The position numbers were made by a program, and so were the translations under genes. The notes under the pieces were generated by a model, which saw nothing but the letters and a program-made list of their open reading frames with translations, was not told the origin of the DNA and made no database searches. Source: Prochlorococcus sp. AG-670-N10 (GTDB lineage: Bacteria > Cyanobacteriota > Cyanobacteriia > PCC-6307 > Cyanobiaceae). From it: DNA of 37,809 bases. Positions 28,610 through 35,678 of this stretch are shown here, in pieces (the first letter of the stretch is position 1; each line of letters opens with the position of its first letter). Location: contig QCSX01000014.1 in assembly GCA_003209065.1 (NCBI GenBank), forward strand, positions 1 through 37,809. The letters are read 5' to 3'.

Positions 28610-29011
28610 AAGTGTCACACGTTTGTCTGATTTTTCTTTTTATTTTTATTCATTATATTCTTAAAAAATTTAAACTCAATAAAGTCATTAATCATTTGAA
28701 CTTCCTCCTTCATATAACTTACATCTAAATTGAGATGTAAGTTATCTTTATTTTTATCGTTGTTAAAACAATTATTACTACTAAGAAGAGATTCATTAAT
28801 ATTATAATTGAATTTATATGATCTATTCTCTATTGAATTACTTAATACACCTCTAGAACTAAGTGCTTCTTCAACTAAAATCCCAGTAACTTTTGATTGA
28901 CTTAATTTATTATTTTTACAAATTTGATCTATTAAGATTTGAACTTCTACTCGTGGTAAAAACCCAATTCTTTTTCTTTGAGAGGGCATAAAATAATTTA
29001 TTGTGACACTT
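28610..29011. repeat. 10-base inverted repeats flanking the small RHH gene
   Basis: AAGTGTCACA (28610-28619), starting 10 bases after the tRNA and overlapping the RHH stop codon, is the exact reverse complement of TGTGACACTT (29002-29011), which lies just before the RHH start. They bracket the gene precisely. They may be terminal repeats of a tiny mobile unit, or two copies of an operator. Confidence 0.5.
28615..28989 (-). CDS. Small ribbon-helix-helix-like DNA-binding protein
   Basis: A 124-residue protein whose N-terminal 50 residues (RIGFLPRVEVQILIDQIC, then KNNKLSQSKVTGILVEEAL) resemble a CopG/Arc-type ribbon-helix-helix: one short strand followed by two helices. The rest is low-complexity and rich in Asn, Lys and Leu, ending in a basic tail (MNKNKKKNQ). 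I do not recognise a specific family. It lies immediately after the tRNA on the other strand. Inverted repeats overlap its promoter, so autoregulation is plausible. A toxin partner is not evident. Confidence 0.65.
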   Translation of the reverse strand: MPSQRKRIGFLPRVEVQILIDQICKNNKLSQSKVTGILVEEALSSRGVLSNSIENRSYKFNYNINESLLSSNNCFNNDKNKDNLHLNLDVSYMKEEVQMINDFIEFKFFKNIMNKNKKKNQTNV

Positions 29012-29026
29012 GCATATTATAAGTGT
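29006..29026. promoter_or_regulatory. Candidate operator in the RHH divergent promoter region
   Basis: ACACTT (29006-29011) and AAGTGT (29021-29026) form an inverted repeat with a 9-base spacer. On the reverse strand a TATAAT -10 box for the RHH gene lies at 29016-29021, inside the repeat. The position suits repression by the RHH protein itself. Confidence 0.4.
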
Positions 29027-29037
29027 TGCACTATATT
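29010..29037 (+). promoter_or_regulatory. Candidate promoter for the 50-aa membrane peptide
   Basis: TTGCAT (29010-29015) and TATATT (29032-29037) are 16 bases apart, 23 bases before the ATG at 29061. It overlaps the candidate operator for the divergent RHH gene. Confidence 0.4.
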
Positions 29038-29060
29038 AGATTTAAGTCAATGTAATTTTA

Positions 29061-29213
29061 ATGCAAATTTTAATAATTCCAATTGGATTTCTTCTATGGT
29101 ATTTAGCTTATGAATCGAAGCCAATAAATAATGATGAAGAAACTTATATATGGGAAGAAGAAAATTATGTTAAAAGAACAAGACTTCTAAATATTCTAAA
29201 AAAGACTTTTTAA
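29061..29213 (+). CDS. 50-residue membrane-anchored peptide
   Basis: A short ORF with an N-terminal helix (MQILIIPIGFLLWYLAYE, about 1-18) followed by an acidic middle (NNDEETYIWEEENY) and a basic tail (VKRTRLLNILKKTF). This organisation is common for small Prochlorococcus membrane proteins. A reasonable promoter lies upstream and the gene is divergent from the RHH gene. No family is recognised. Confidence 0.5.
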   Translation: MQILIIPIGFLLWYLAYESKPINNDEETYIWEEENYVKRTRLLNILKKTF

Positions 29214-29398
29214 AATCTTTAAATTAAAATTTACTTATCTACATAGATTTATCAAATGAATAAAAGAGAATAAGGTTTATCTGGCCATATTTAAAATATA
29301 TATATAAGTTCTCCATAATTTTATTATTGGTTAAGTCAACAACATTAAATAAATTTCTAATTAATATCTATAAAGACTTTACTAATAATATCTTGTAA

Positions 29399-29557
29399 TT
29401 ATTGTGAGAAAGGGAATTCAATTCTACTACCATTATAAATTCTATCCAACATTATCTCATTACTAGCTTCACTTATCTTACAATTATTAGAATTTTTAAT
29501 TGATTCTAAAGAATTATTTTTAAATTCCTTTTTTTTTTCTAATTTATTTGAAGCCAT
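29399..29557 (-). CDS. Possible 52-residue polar peptide
   Basis: An ORF starting MASNKLEKKKEFKNNS and ending RIEFPFSQ, very polar with one cysteine. There is no recognised family and no visible promoter. It could be a real small protein, but in DNA this AT-rich an ORF of this size may occur by chance. Confidence 0.35.
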   Translation of the reverse strand: MASNKLEKKKEFKNNSLESIKNSNNCKISEASNEIMLDRIYNGSRIEFPFSQ

Positions 29558-29640
29558 TTAATATTTAGCAAATATTTTTTATTATCATATTTACATGGAT
29601 TTAAAACACATTAATTCTTTATGTTTTTTTAATATTTGTA

Positions 29641-29796
29641 TTAATATTTTTCCCAATTCATATTATCTTTTAATTCAGCAATACTTTTGGAAATAGATAC
29701 TAATTCAACTAATTGAAGTTTTTGAATTTTATTTAATCTATCTGAAGCAATAAGGTCATTAATTATTTCTAGAACTGAGGAATCATTAACATTCAT
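29641..29796 (-). CDS. Possible 51-residue helical peptide
   Basis: An ORF reading MNVNDSSVLEIINDLIA at the start, then LNKIQKLQLVELVSISKSI, and ending NMNWEKY. The regular hydrophobic spacing suggests two amphipathic helices, which is better than random translation of AT-rich DNA. No family is recognised. Confidence 0.45.
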   Translation of the reverse strand: MNVNDSSVLEIINDLIASDRLNKIQKLQLVELVSISKSIAELKDNMNWEKY

Positions 29797-30013
29797 TCTG
29801 TTTAAATATAGAATATATTTTAAATAAATATAACAGTAAAAAAATTTATATTTGTGGATATTGTATATAAGATAATTTTACAGAATAAATTTTTAAGTTT
29901 AATCAATTTATAACAATGATAATTAACAAAGTATAAAATTTTTTGTTAAATATCTTTATTAAAATCGAAAACACAATACTATTCATTTTCGTTTAAATTA
30001 AAGTAAAACTATT

Positions 30014-30184
30014 ATGGATAAAAAAAGAACACAAGATTACATATCTAGAGAGGAAGTAAATGAGATGATCGAAAATGCATTACGAAGACATAACAGAAGA
30101 TCAACCATAATATCAAGTGTTTTAGGTTGGATTTTAATAGGAGGGTATTCATTCGGCTTATTTCAAGCCATTCAGAACGTTTAA
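30014..30184 (+). CDS. 56-residue protein with C-terminal membrane helix
   Basis: It begins with a charged segment (MDKKRTQDYISREEVNEMI) that looks helical, followed by an Arg-rich patch (LRRHNRRS) and a hydrophobic helix (about 31-52, IISSVLGWILIGGYSFGLF). The positive patch before the helix fits the positive-inside rule and supports a real tail-anchored protein. No family is recognised. Confidence 0.55.
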   Translation: MDKKRTQDYISREEVNEMIENALRRHNRRSTIISSVLGWILIGGYSFGLFQAIQNV

Positions 30185-30246
30185 CATTTTCTATCTAGTT
30201 TAATTAACCTATTTAATGTTAAATTTAAAAAAGTCAAATAATTTTA

Positions 30247-30465
30247 ATGAGGGAATATATCAATACGAACTTAATTGTAATTAAGACACATTTAAAGAAA
30301 AGATCAAAAAAAATTTCCAAATCAAATAGAAATTCAATAAGTGAAGAATTTAAAGAATGGTATGATCCTTTATTTAATAAGGAATTAATTTGGACATTAC
30401 CCGATTTAACTAGAATAGAAAGATATAAAAATTTTTGTAGATCAATTAAAAAAAAAATTAGGTAA
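30247..30465 (+). CDS. 72-residue basic hypothetical protein
   Basis: A Lys/Arg-rich soluble protein with an aromatic core (EEFKEWYDPLF, ELIWTLPDLTRIERYKNF). It has no membrane helix or signal peptide. The WYDPLF and WTLPDL segments are not low complexity, which supports coding. I recognise no family. It nearly touches the convergent small gene downstream. Confidence 0.55.
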   Translation: MREYINTNLIVIKTHLKKRSKKISKSNRNSISEEFKEWYDPLFNKELIWTLPDLTRIERYKNFCRSIKKKIR

Positions 30466-30470
30466 TGAAA

Positions 30471-30629
30471 TCACTTCCCTAAATGTATATCATTTATTTT
30501 TAAATAAAAGTATCCCGCAAAACCGACAACATTTAGTATCGTTACAAACAACCAAGCACTGATTGGTTGATCACGATCAATTTTTTTAATTTTGAGTTTT
30601 GCTTTAAGCCTTTCTATGTAATTTCCCAT
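30471..30629 (-). CDS. 52-residue protein with one membrane helix
   Basis: It starts with a basic segment (MGNYIERLKAKLKIKKIDRD) followed by a hydrophobic helix (about 24-44, AWLFVTILNVVGFAGYFYL) and a short tail. The arrangement suits a single-pass membrane protein with its N-terminus in the cytoplasm. No family is recognised. It lies tail to tail with the 72-aa gene. Confidence 0.55.
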   Translation of the reverse strand: MGNYIERLKAKLKIKKIDRDQPISAWLFVTILNVVGFAGYFYLKINDIHLGK

Positions 30630-30678
30630 ATTTATTATGTTCACTAAATAAGTTTTTGCTCAATAGATTTAAATAAGC

Positions 30679-30712
30679 AATTTAAATTAATAAATGTTTA
30701 TTAATTTAAATT
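30679..30712. repeat. Perfect 16-bp-armed inverted repeat, all A/T arms
   Basis: AATTTAAATTAATAAA (30679-30694) and TTTATTAATTTAAATT (30697-30712) are exact reverse complements separated by two bases (TG). The element could form a cruciform. It lies between divergent genes, so it is not an ordinary terminator. Confidence 0.8.
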
Positions 30713-30866
30713 TATTTATTGATTTCATTTCTTATCACTATCCCTTTTTATTGGGTACTTAATCAATTCTCTTTTAAGATTTTTTATTAATTTTGAATAA
30801 TTCATTATTGTAAATTTCCTTGTTAGGGAATGATGCCATTTCATAAATTCATATTAAAGAATTACT

Positions 30867-30875
30867 TGCTATATT
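30867..30875 (+). promoter_or_regulatory. Candidate extended -10 box for the peroxiredoxin gene
   Basis: TGCTATATT is an extended -10 (TGn followed by TATATT), about 75 bases before the ATG. No good -35 box is seen. AGGA about 15 bases before the ATG may act as ribosome-binding site. Confidence 0.35.
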
Positions 30876-30949
30876 ATAAACGTTAAAATTATAATAAAAA
30901 GTAAGGTAAATAAGGCCTTAATTTTTTTCAAAACAGGATTAGAAATTCC

Positions 30950-31534
30950 ATGAGTTTAAGAGTTGGTCAAGAAGCACCTGATTTCACTGCAACGGCAGTT
31001 TATGATCAAGAATTTAAAGATATTACCCTTTCAAGCTATAAAGGAAAGTGGGTTGTCTTGTTTTTCTATCCATTAGACTTTACTTTTGTTTGTCCAACAG
31101 AAATTACAGCCTTCAGTGATGAATTTAATAAATTCTCAGACTTAAATACTGAAGTCCTTGGAGTATCTGTAGATAGTAAACATTGTCACTTAGCATGGAT
31201 ACAAACACCAAGAAATGAAGGGGGTATAGGTGATATTAATTATCCTTTGGTATCTGATTTGAAAAGAGAAATTTGCCAAGCTTACAATGTACTTAATGAA
31301 GATGGAGAAGCTGACAGGGGATTATTTCTTATCAATCCAGAAGGAATTGTAATGCACACAACCGTAAATAAAGCACCTGTAGGAAGAAATGTTGAAGAAA
31401 CATTAAGAATTCTTCAGGGTTATCAGTACGTTGCAGCAAATCCTGATGAGGTCTGCCCTGCGAATTGGACTCCAGGAGAGAAAACAATGCTAGAGGATCC
31501 AAAAGGAAGTAAAGAGTACTTCTCTGCTCTTTGA
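30950..31534 (+). CDS. Typical 2-Cys peroxiredoxin
   Basis: A 194-residue AhpC/Prx1-type peroxidase that reduces hydrogen peroxide and organic peroxides using thioredoxin or a similar donor in the cytoplasm. The peroxidatic cysteine C48 is in [13 protein letters not shown], and the resolving cysteine C169 is in DEVCPANW. Length and both motifs are standard. The C-terminus after the resolving Cys carries the usual extension. A bidirectional terminator follows. Such enzymes protect against light-driven peroxide stress. Confidence 0.96.
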   Translation: MSLRVGQEAPDFTATAVYDQEFKDITLSSYKGKWVVLFFYPLDFTFVCPTEITAFSDEFNKFSDLNTEVLGVSVDSKHCHLAWIQTPRNEGGIGDINYPLVSDLKREICQAYNVLNEDGEADRGLFLINPEGIVMHTTVNKAPVGRNVEETLRILQGYQYVAANPDEVCPANWTPGEKTMLEDPKGSKEYFSAL

Positions 31535-31548
31535 GCTTAAAAAATAAT

Positions 31549-31585
31549 TTATTCAATACTTTATTATTTAAAAAGTATTGAATAA
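31549..31585. terminator. Bidirectional terminator between peroxiredoxin and membrane protein genes
   Basis: Perfect 14-base arms, TTATTCAATACTTT (31549-31562) and AAAGTATTGAATAA (31572-31585), enclose a 9-base loop. The hairpin lies between convergent genes and overlaps the end of the reverse-strand one. Confidence 0.7.
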
Positions 31586-32316
31586 TATAATATTATCAAA
31601 AAGTAAACTATAAAAATATAAAATATCGATAAAACATCATTTTTATATGGTTTTGGAACGTTCCAGTCACTTAAATAAGATCCATAAGAAATATATGACC
31701 ATAAGTAAAATACCGTTTCGATAGCTAATAGTAACGTTATATTTATGAAGTTTACATTTCCAAATTTAAAAATATTAAATAGAACAATATCATCTAAAAA
31801 CAAATTATTAATTTGTGAGTACCATGAAATAATAGAAAATATAAAGAAATTTAATAAAGTTATTTTTTTTATAAGAAATTTAGTTTTTTCTAAAATTAAA
31901 AAAGCTGCAATAATAACTACAAAAAAGATATAAATATTATCTAATTGAACTAGATATTCATTATTATCAATAAATAAATCTAAGAAAATATTTAAATTTA
32001 TAAAAATATAATGTGATACAAGAATTGAGAGAGTAGATAATACAATTAAGGTTATTAAGAATAATAATTTCCCATTAGCGTCATTACTATTATTTTTATT
32101 ATGATAATTAAATTTATAATAAGTAAACTTATTTAATGAATTAATAATTACAAGAATCGGAACAATTATTCCGCTTAAATAATATAAAAGTTTATAAATA
32201 GTAAAATTATTAATATCAAACAAATATAAATTTAACCATTGCTTTTGAACTAATGGAAAAAAAATTGCTATTAAAAAGATTATTGATAGTCTTATTTTGC
32301 TAAATTTTATTATCAA
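31564..32316 (-). CDS. Multi-pass membrane protein of unknown function
   Basis: A 250-residue protein with about seven hydrophobic segments (for example about 9-23, 44-60, 85-105, 128-143, 155-167, 190-208 and 230-248). No signature motif is recognised; SYGSYLSDWNVPKPY between the last helices is the most distinctive loop. It lies directly downstream of the ftsH-like gene on the same strand with a 33-base gap, so the two may be cotranscribed and work together at the membrane. Residue use is dominated by Ile, Leu and Asn, as expected for this AT-rich genome. Confidence 0.7.
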   Translation of the reverse strand: MIIKFSKIRLSIIFLIAIFFPLVQKQWLNLYLFDINNFTIYKLLYYLSGIIVPILVIINSLNKFTYYKFNYHNKNNSNDANGKLLFLITLIVLSTLSILVSHYIFINLNIFLDLFIDNNEYLVQLDNIYIFFVVIIAAFLILEKTKFLIKKITLLNFFIFSIISWYSQINNLFLDDIVLFNIFKFGNVNFINITLLLAIETVFYLWSYISYGSYLSDWNVPKPYKNDVLSIFYIFIVYFLIILYYSILFK

Positions 32317-32349
32317 TGAAAACTTATTATGTTGTTTAAATGTATTAAA

Positions 32350-34104
32350 TCACACTTTTAATAAATCAAAAGATATTTTTTTAAATACATTATTCTCTAG
32401 AGTTTCTTTAATTATTAATATTTCAACCAATTTTTCTAATAAAATTCGGTTATTACGGATAATATTTATGGCATTATTTAGAGAAATTTTTGAAATATTG
32501 ATAATTTCATTATCAATTTTGAAGCAAGTATTATCAGCTATTGTTGAATTATTCCTTACAAAACCATCTCCAATTGATATTTCACTACTATTTTCAAGAG
32601 ATAGAGGACCTATAATAGAAAATCCATACTTAGTAACCATCTCTCTTACTACGCTTGTTGCATAAGATATATCATTAATTGAACATTGAGTAATTTCATT
32701 TTTCCCGTATACGATTGTTTCAGCAGCTCTCCCTGCCAATGCAATTTCAATTTTAGATAACAATACCTTCTTTGAAATTAATCCACTTGAAACGATATCT
32801 TCGTCTGGATTAAATTTGGTATATCCTCCCACATAACCAGATCTCGGAAGAATTGTTATTTTATCTACTGAATCAATACCATTTCTAACAGCAGAAACAA
32901 TTGCACGTCCAACTTCGTTATATGCAATAATCTTTTTCATATTTTGAGAAGAAATAATAGAAGTGCGAAGACCAAGAGTAATCTTATCTAAAGCATTATC
33001 TATATGGATATCACTAATTAATTTAGATTCATCTCTAGCGCAATGTATAGCACTTTCATTCATTAAATTTGCTAAGTCAGCTCCAGAAAAACCTACTGTT
33101 CTTGTAGCCCAATATGCCAAATCTACATTTTTTGAAAGAGGTTTCGATAAGGAATGAACTGAAAGTATTTTTTTTCTCCCATCTAAATCAGGCAACAACA
33201 CTTCAATTTTTCTATCGAATCGACCAGGCCTGAGAAGAGCTGTGTCTAGTATATCTGGCCTATTCGTAGCAGCAATAACAATTATTCCAGAATTATCCGC
33301 AAAACCATCTAATTCTGTTAATAGCTGATTAAGGGTTTGTTCTCTTTCATCATTACCCCCTCCGATACCAGAACCTCTTTGTCTTCCAATAGAGTCGATT
33401 TCATCAATAAATATAATGCAAGGAGACTTTTCTTTTGCTTTTTCAAATAAGTCTCGAACTCTACTTGCACCAACACCAACAAATAGTTCAACAAACTCAG
33501 AAGCAGCAATAGATAGGAAAGGGACTCCTGACTCACCTGCAATAGCTTTAGCTAATAATGTTTTACCAGTACCTGGAGGACCAATTAATAAAACCCCCTT
33601 AGGTACTTTTGCCCCAAGATCTGTAAATTTCTTTGGTTCATTAAGAAATTTTATGACTTCTTTTAATTCTTCCGCAGCTTCAGGAACTCCAGCAACATCA
33701 TCAAAGCGTGTATCTACATCATCAATAGTAATAAATTTGGATTTATTTTTACCAAAACCTAAAGCTCTTGAGGCAAGTTTTGAGGTGCTTCTTAAAATTA
33801 AAACTATGGCGATTATAAAAATCAAAAAAAGTCCCACTGATGCAAATGAATTGGCTGTTAAAGACTCTTTACGACTATTATTAATGGTAAGTTCAACATT
33901 ATTTTCAGATGCTTTTTCAATTATTAGTTGATCATTATAAAGTATAGGTACTTTTTCTTTATTCCCATTCTTATACAGAACATCTATTTCTCTCTTTCGT
34001 GGATAGAAATATATCGATTGTATGTTTCCCGAATCTAATTCTAATAAGATATCAGAATAGCTTTTATTAGAATCTGAATACGTAAAATTTGATTTAAAGA
34101 ACAC
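32350..34104 (-). CDS. ftsH: FtsH-family AAA protein lacking the protease zinc site (FtsHi-like)
   Basis: A 584-residue FtsH homologue. The AAA domain looks active: Walker A GPPGTGKT (175-182), Walker B IIFIDE (230-235), and the second region of homology TNRPDILDTALLRPGRFDR. The peptidase domain is aligned by KKIIAY..., but the zinc motif HEAGH is replaced by N396-E-V-G-R400, so both zinc histidines are lost. The distal acidic ligand region (SINDIS) is partly kept. Only one membrane helix is seen (88-104); the usual first helix is missing, and an in-frame stop precedes the GTG start. It likely acts as an unfoldase, chaperone or partner in FtsH hetero-hexamers, as plant FtsHi proteins are thought to. 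Confidence 0.9.
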   Translation of the reverse strand: MFFKSNFTYSDSNKSYSDILLELDSGNIQSIYFYPRKREIDVLYKNGNKEKVPILYNDQLIIEKASENNVELTINNSRKESLTANSFASVGLFLIFIIAIVLILRSTSKLASRALGFGKNKSKFITIDDVDTRFDDVAGVPEAAEELKEVIKFLNEPKKFTDLGAKVPKGVLLIGPPGTGKTLLAKAIAGESGVPFLSIAASEFVELFVGVGASRVRDLFEKAKEKSPCIIFIDEIDSIGRQRGSGIGGGNDEREQTLNQLLTELDGFADNSGIIVIAATNRPDILDTALLRPGRFDRKIEVLLPDLDGRKKILSVHSLSKPLSKNVDLAYWATRTVGFSGADLANLMNESAIHCARDESKLISDIHIDNALDKITLGLRTSIISSQNMKKIIAYNEVGRAIVSAVRNGIDSVDKITILPRSGYVGGYTKFNPDEDIVSSGLISKKVLLSKIEIALAGRAAETIVYGKNEITQCSINDISYATSVVREMVTKYGFSIIGPLSLENSSEISIGDGFVRNNSTIADNTCFKIDNEIINISKISLNNAINIIRNNRILLEKLVEILIIKETLENNVFKKISFDLLKV

Positions 34105-34193
34105 TAATCATCGATATAATATAATAAGTTAATCTTAAAAGCTCAAGTTAAGAATTGCATTATTTAAAACAAATATACCCAAAATTTTGAGAG

Positions 34194-34212
34194 ATAACCA
34201 CTGAAAGGTTAT
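34194..34212 (+). promoter_or_regulatory. Small hairpin in the rpmF leader
   Basis: ATAACC (34194-34199) and GGTTAT (34207-34212) form a 6-pair stem with a 7-base loop, 28 bases before the rpmF start. It could affect translation, but a stem this short may be chance. Confidence 0.25.
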
Positions 34213-34239
34213 ATTAATATATGGATTTAAGAAATTAGT

Positions 34240-34416
34240 ATGGCTGTCCCAAAGAAGAAAAAATCAAAGAGCAAGAGAAATCATCGACATGCTGTTTGGA
34301 AAGGAAAAGCAGCATCAGCTGCTCAAAAGGCGATATCACTAGGTAAATCTGTTTTAACAGGTAAAGCTCAAGGGTTTGTGTATCCAATTGATGAGGAGAA
34401 TGATAGCGAAGACTAA
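34240..34416 (+). CDS. rpmF: Ribosomal protein L32
   Basis: A 58-residue L32 of the large ribosomal subunit. The N-terminus [20 protein letters not shown] is diagnostic; the rest ([20 protein letters not shown], then an acidic tail) fits cyanobacterial L32. The zinc-binding cysteines found in some L32 forms are absent. It is divergent from the ftsH-like gene and converges on ycf20 with a 5-base gap. Confidence 0.95.
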   Translation: MAVPKKKKSKSKRNHRHAVWKGKAASAAQKAISLGKSVLTGKAQGFVYPIDEENDSED

Positions 34417-34421
34417 TTTGA

Positions 34422-34748
34422 TCATGAACCTAGTTTGAAAGCTTCAAGTATTACAGCATATGTTGCTCCAATTCTAGCTTTATCAACTATTGACCAAAAG
34501 TTAAATAAACTAGAACTTTCAGATGGTCTTATTCTTATTAAAAGCTCAAGAACAAATATTATAATAGGTACCATAATTAATTCATTTCTACCTTCAGAAA
34601 TAAATTTAGTAACAAAATTTGCAAATAAAAAATAACCTGTCAGTACAGAAAGAATATTAATAGATTTCGATTTCCAAGAGGAGCTTAAAAAACCAAACAA
34701 TAAATTACTAAATCGATCATTAATCTTTGAGAATTTTGTTTTTTGCAT
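34422..34748 (-). CDS. ycf20: Ycf20 family protein (DUF565)
   Basis: A 108-residue membrane protein. It has two hydrophobic segments (about 32-50 and 58-72) and the characteristic C-terminus ARIGATYAVILEAFKLGS. Ycf20 is conserved in cyanobacteria and plastids. Plant and algal relatives have been linked to photoprotection (non-photochemical quenching), but the mechanism is unclear. It is cotranscribed with the HAD hydrolase gene, one base apart. Confidence 0.88.
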   Translation of the reverse strand: MQKTKFSKINDRFSNLLFGFLSSSWKSKSINILSVLTGYFLFANFVTKFISEGRNELIMVPIIIFVLELLIRIRPSESSSLFNFWSIVDKARIGATYAVILEAFKLGS

Positions 34749-34749
34749 T

Positions 34750-35499
34750 TTAAATTGTCATTAAATATTTTTCCAAATAAGCACAATCAACATAATCACT
34801 ATCTAGTTTAGGTCCTTTAATAACATTTGACTTACAAATTTCATTACCAAGATTATCTACAAAACAGTCTAAATTTATATCCTTATCAATAAATGTGGGT
34901 ATATTTGAAGGAACATAAATAGTAGGTAGTCCAGCGGCTAAAGATGATCTAAGTCCAGGAACAGAATCTTCGAAAACTATTGATCTATTGAATTTTATAC
35001 CACTTAATTTAATCGCTTTTAAGTAAGGTAAAGGGCTTGGTTTATGAAATTGAACATCATCACTTGAAATGATAAATTCAAATGGATTAAATTTTTTAAA
35101 TAATTGATTAGTTATTAATTTGGCTTGCTTCTTAGAACTTGAAGTTACTATAAATTGTCTTACTTTTTTTTCTTGTAATTCTTCAATTAATCTATTAACA
35201 CCCGTTTTAAGTGATATGACATTATTTTCTTTTACATATTTAATATAATGATATTGTTTTTGTTCATGAATTCTCTTTACTTTTTCATTATTCAAAGGTT
35301 TATTTATTAATTTTGAATAATAAGAAATTCTATTTTTACCTCCATTTATTTTTAATAGATCTAAGTATGTAGATCTGTCCCAATTCCAATTAAGATTAAA
35401 ATCAATAAATGCGAAATTGAAAGCTGGTAAATGAGCCTCTAATTCAGTATTTGCAATTGTTCCATCTAAGTCCCAATAAACACCCTCAAGGTTAGTCAC
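34750..35499 (-). CDS. HAD-superfamily hydrolase (CbbY/phosphoglucomutase-like)
   Basis: A 249-residue HAD phosphatase with a helical cap. Motif I is D10-L-D12-G-T, motif II is the VTSSSKKQA segment, motif III the KPSP lysine, and motif IV FEDSVPGLRSSLAAG. It resembles CbbY, which in other organisms removes the Rubisco inhibitor xylulose bisphosphate, and beta-phosphoglucomutase. Either role is possible here. The start appears to be GTG at 35497-35499, since an in-frame TAA lies just upstream. It is directly followed by ycf20. Confidence 0.87.
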   Translation of the reverse strand: MTNLEGVYWDLDGTIANTELEAHLPAFNFAFIDFNLNWNWDRSTYLDLLKINGGKNRISYYSKLINKPLNNEKVKRIHEQKQYHYIKYVKENNVISLKTGVNRLIEELQEKKVRQFIVTSSSKKQAKLITNQLFKKFNPFEFIISSDDVQFHKPSPLPYLKAIKLSGIKFNRSIVFEDSVPGLRSSLAAGLPTIYVPSNIPTFIDKDINLDCFVDNLGNEICKSNVIKGPKLDSDYVDCAYLEKYLMTI

Positions 35500-35519
35500 T
35501 AAGAATTAAAGAATATTTT

Positions 35520-35597
35520 TTATTTGCGAAAAAATACAAGCGCTATTATCGCTGGCCCAGCTAATGCAACGACAGCTAAAGGTATAAGGGTTGCCAT
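35520..35597 (-). CDS. psb30: Psb30 (Ycf12)-like photosystem II small subunit
   Basis: A 25-residue single-helix peptide, MATLIPLAVVALAGPAII followed by ALVFFRK. It matches the Ycf12/Psb30 core, in which a hydrophobic run with a GP pair is followed by an aliphatic stretch and a basic end. Psb30 is a one-helix subunit at the periphery of the photosystem II core near cytochrome b559. It is too short for ordinary gene callers. An open frame continues upstream to a TTG, but the ATG gives the normal family length. Other one-helix photosystem peptides (PsaM, PsbY) fit less well. Confidence 0.6.
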   Translation of the reverse strand: MATLIPLAVVALAGPAIIALVFFRK

Positions 35598-35678
35598 GTG
35601 ATTGATTATATGATGTGATACTATTTTTACAAATAAACCTTTCAACTGTACCAATACGTTACAAGATTGAATTAAATT

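Larger units (their letters stand above)
30630..30949. other. 320-base gene-free region before the peroxiredoxin gene
   Basis: No convincing ORF; a 26-codon reverse ORF at 30725-30805 and an 18-codon ORF near 30831 are too short to support. The region contains a 16-bp-armed AT palindrome and the likely promoter of the peroxiredoxin gene. Confidence 0.6.

Noticed and set aside
30725-30805. 26-codon reverse ORF
   Set aside because: Too short, basic low-complexity content and no supporting signals.
28527-30949. Integrated mobile element with attachment sites
   Set aside because: No integrase or transposase and no duplicated tRNA 3' end was found; only kept as an accessory-looking region.
33416-33931. 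171-codon forward ORF antisense to the ftsH-like gene
   Set aside because: It mirrors the well-conserved AAA domain on the other strand; Ser-rich translation is typical of a shadow frame.
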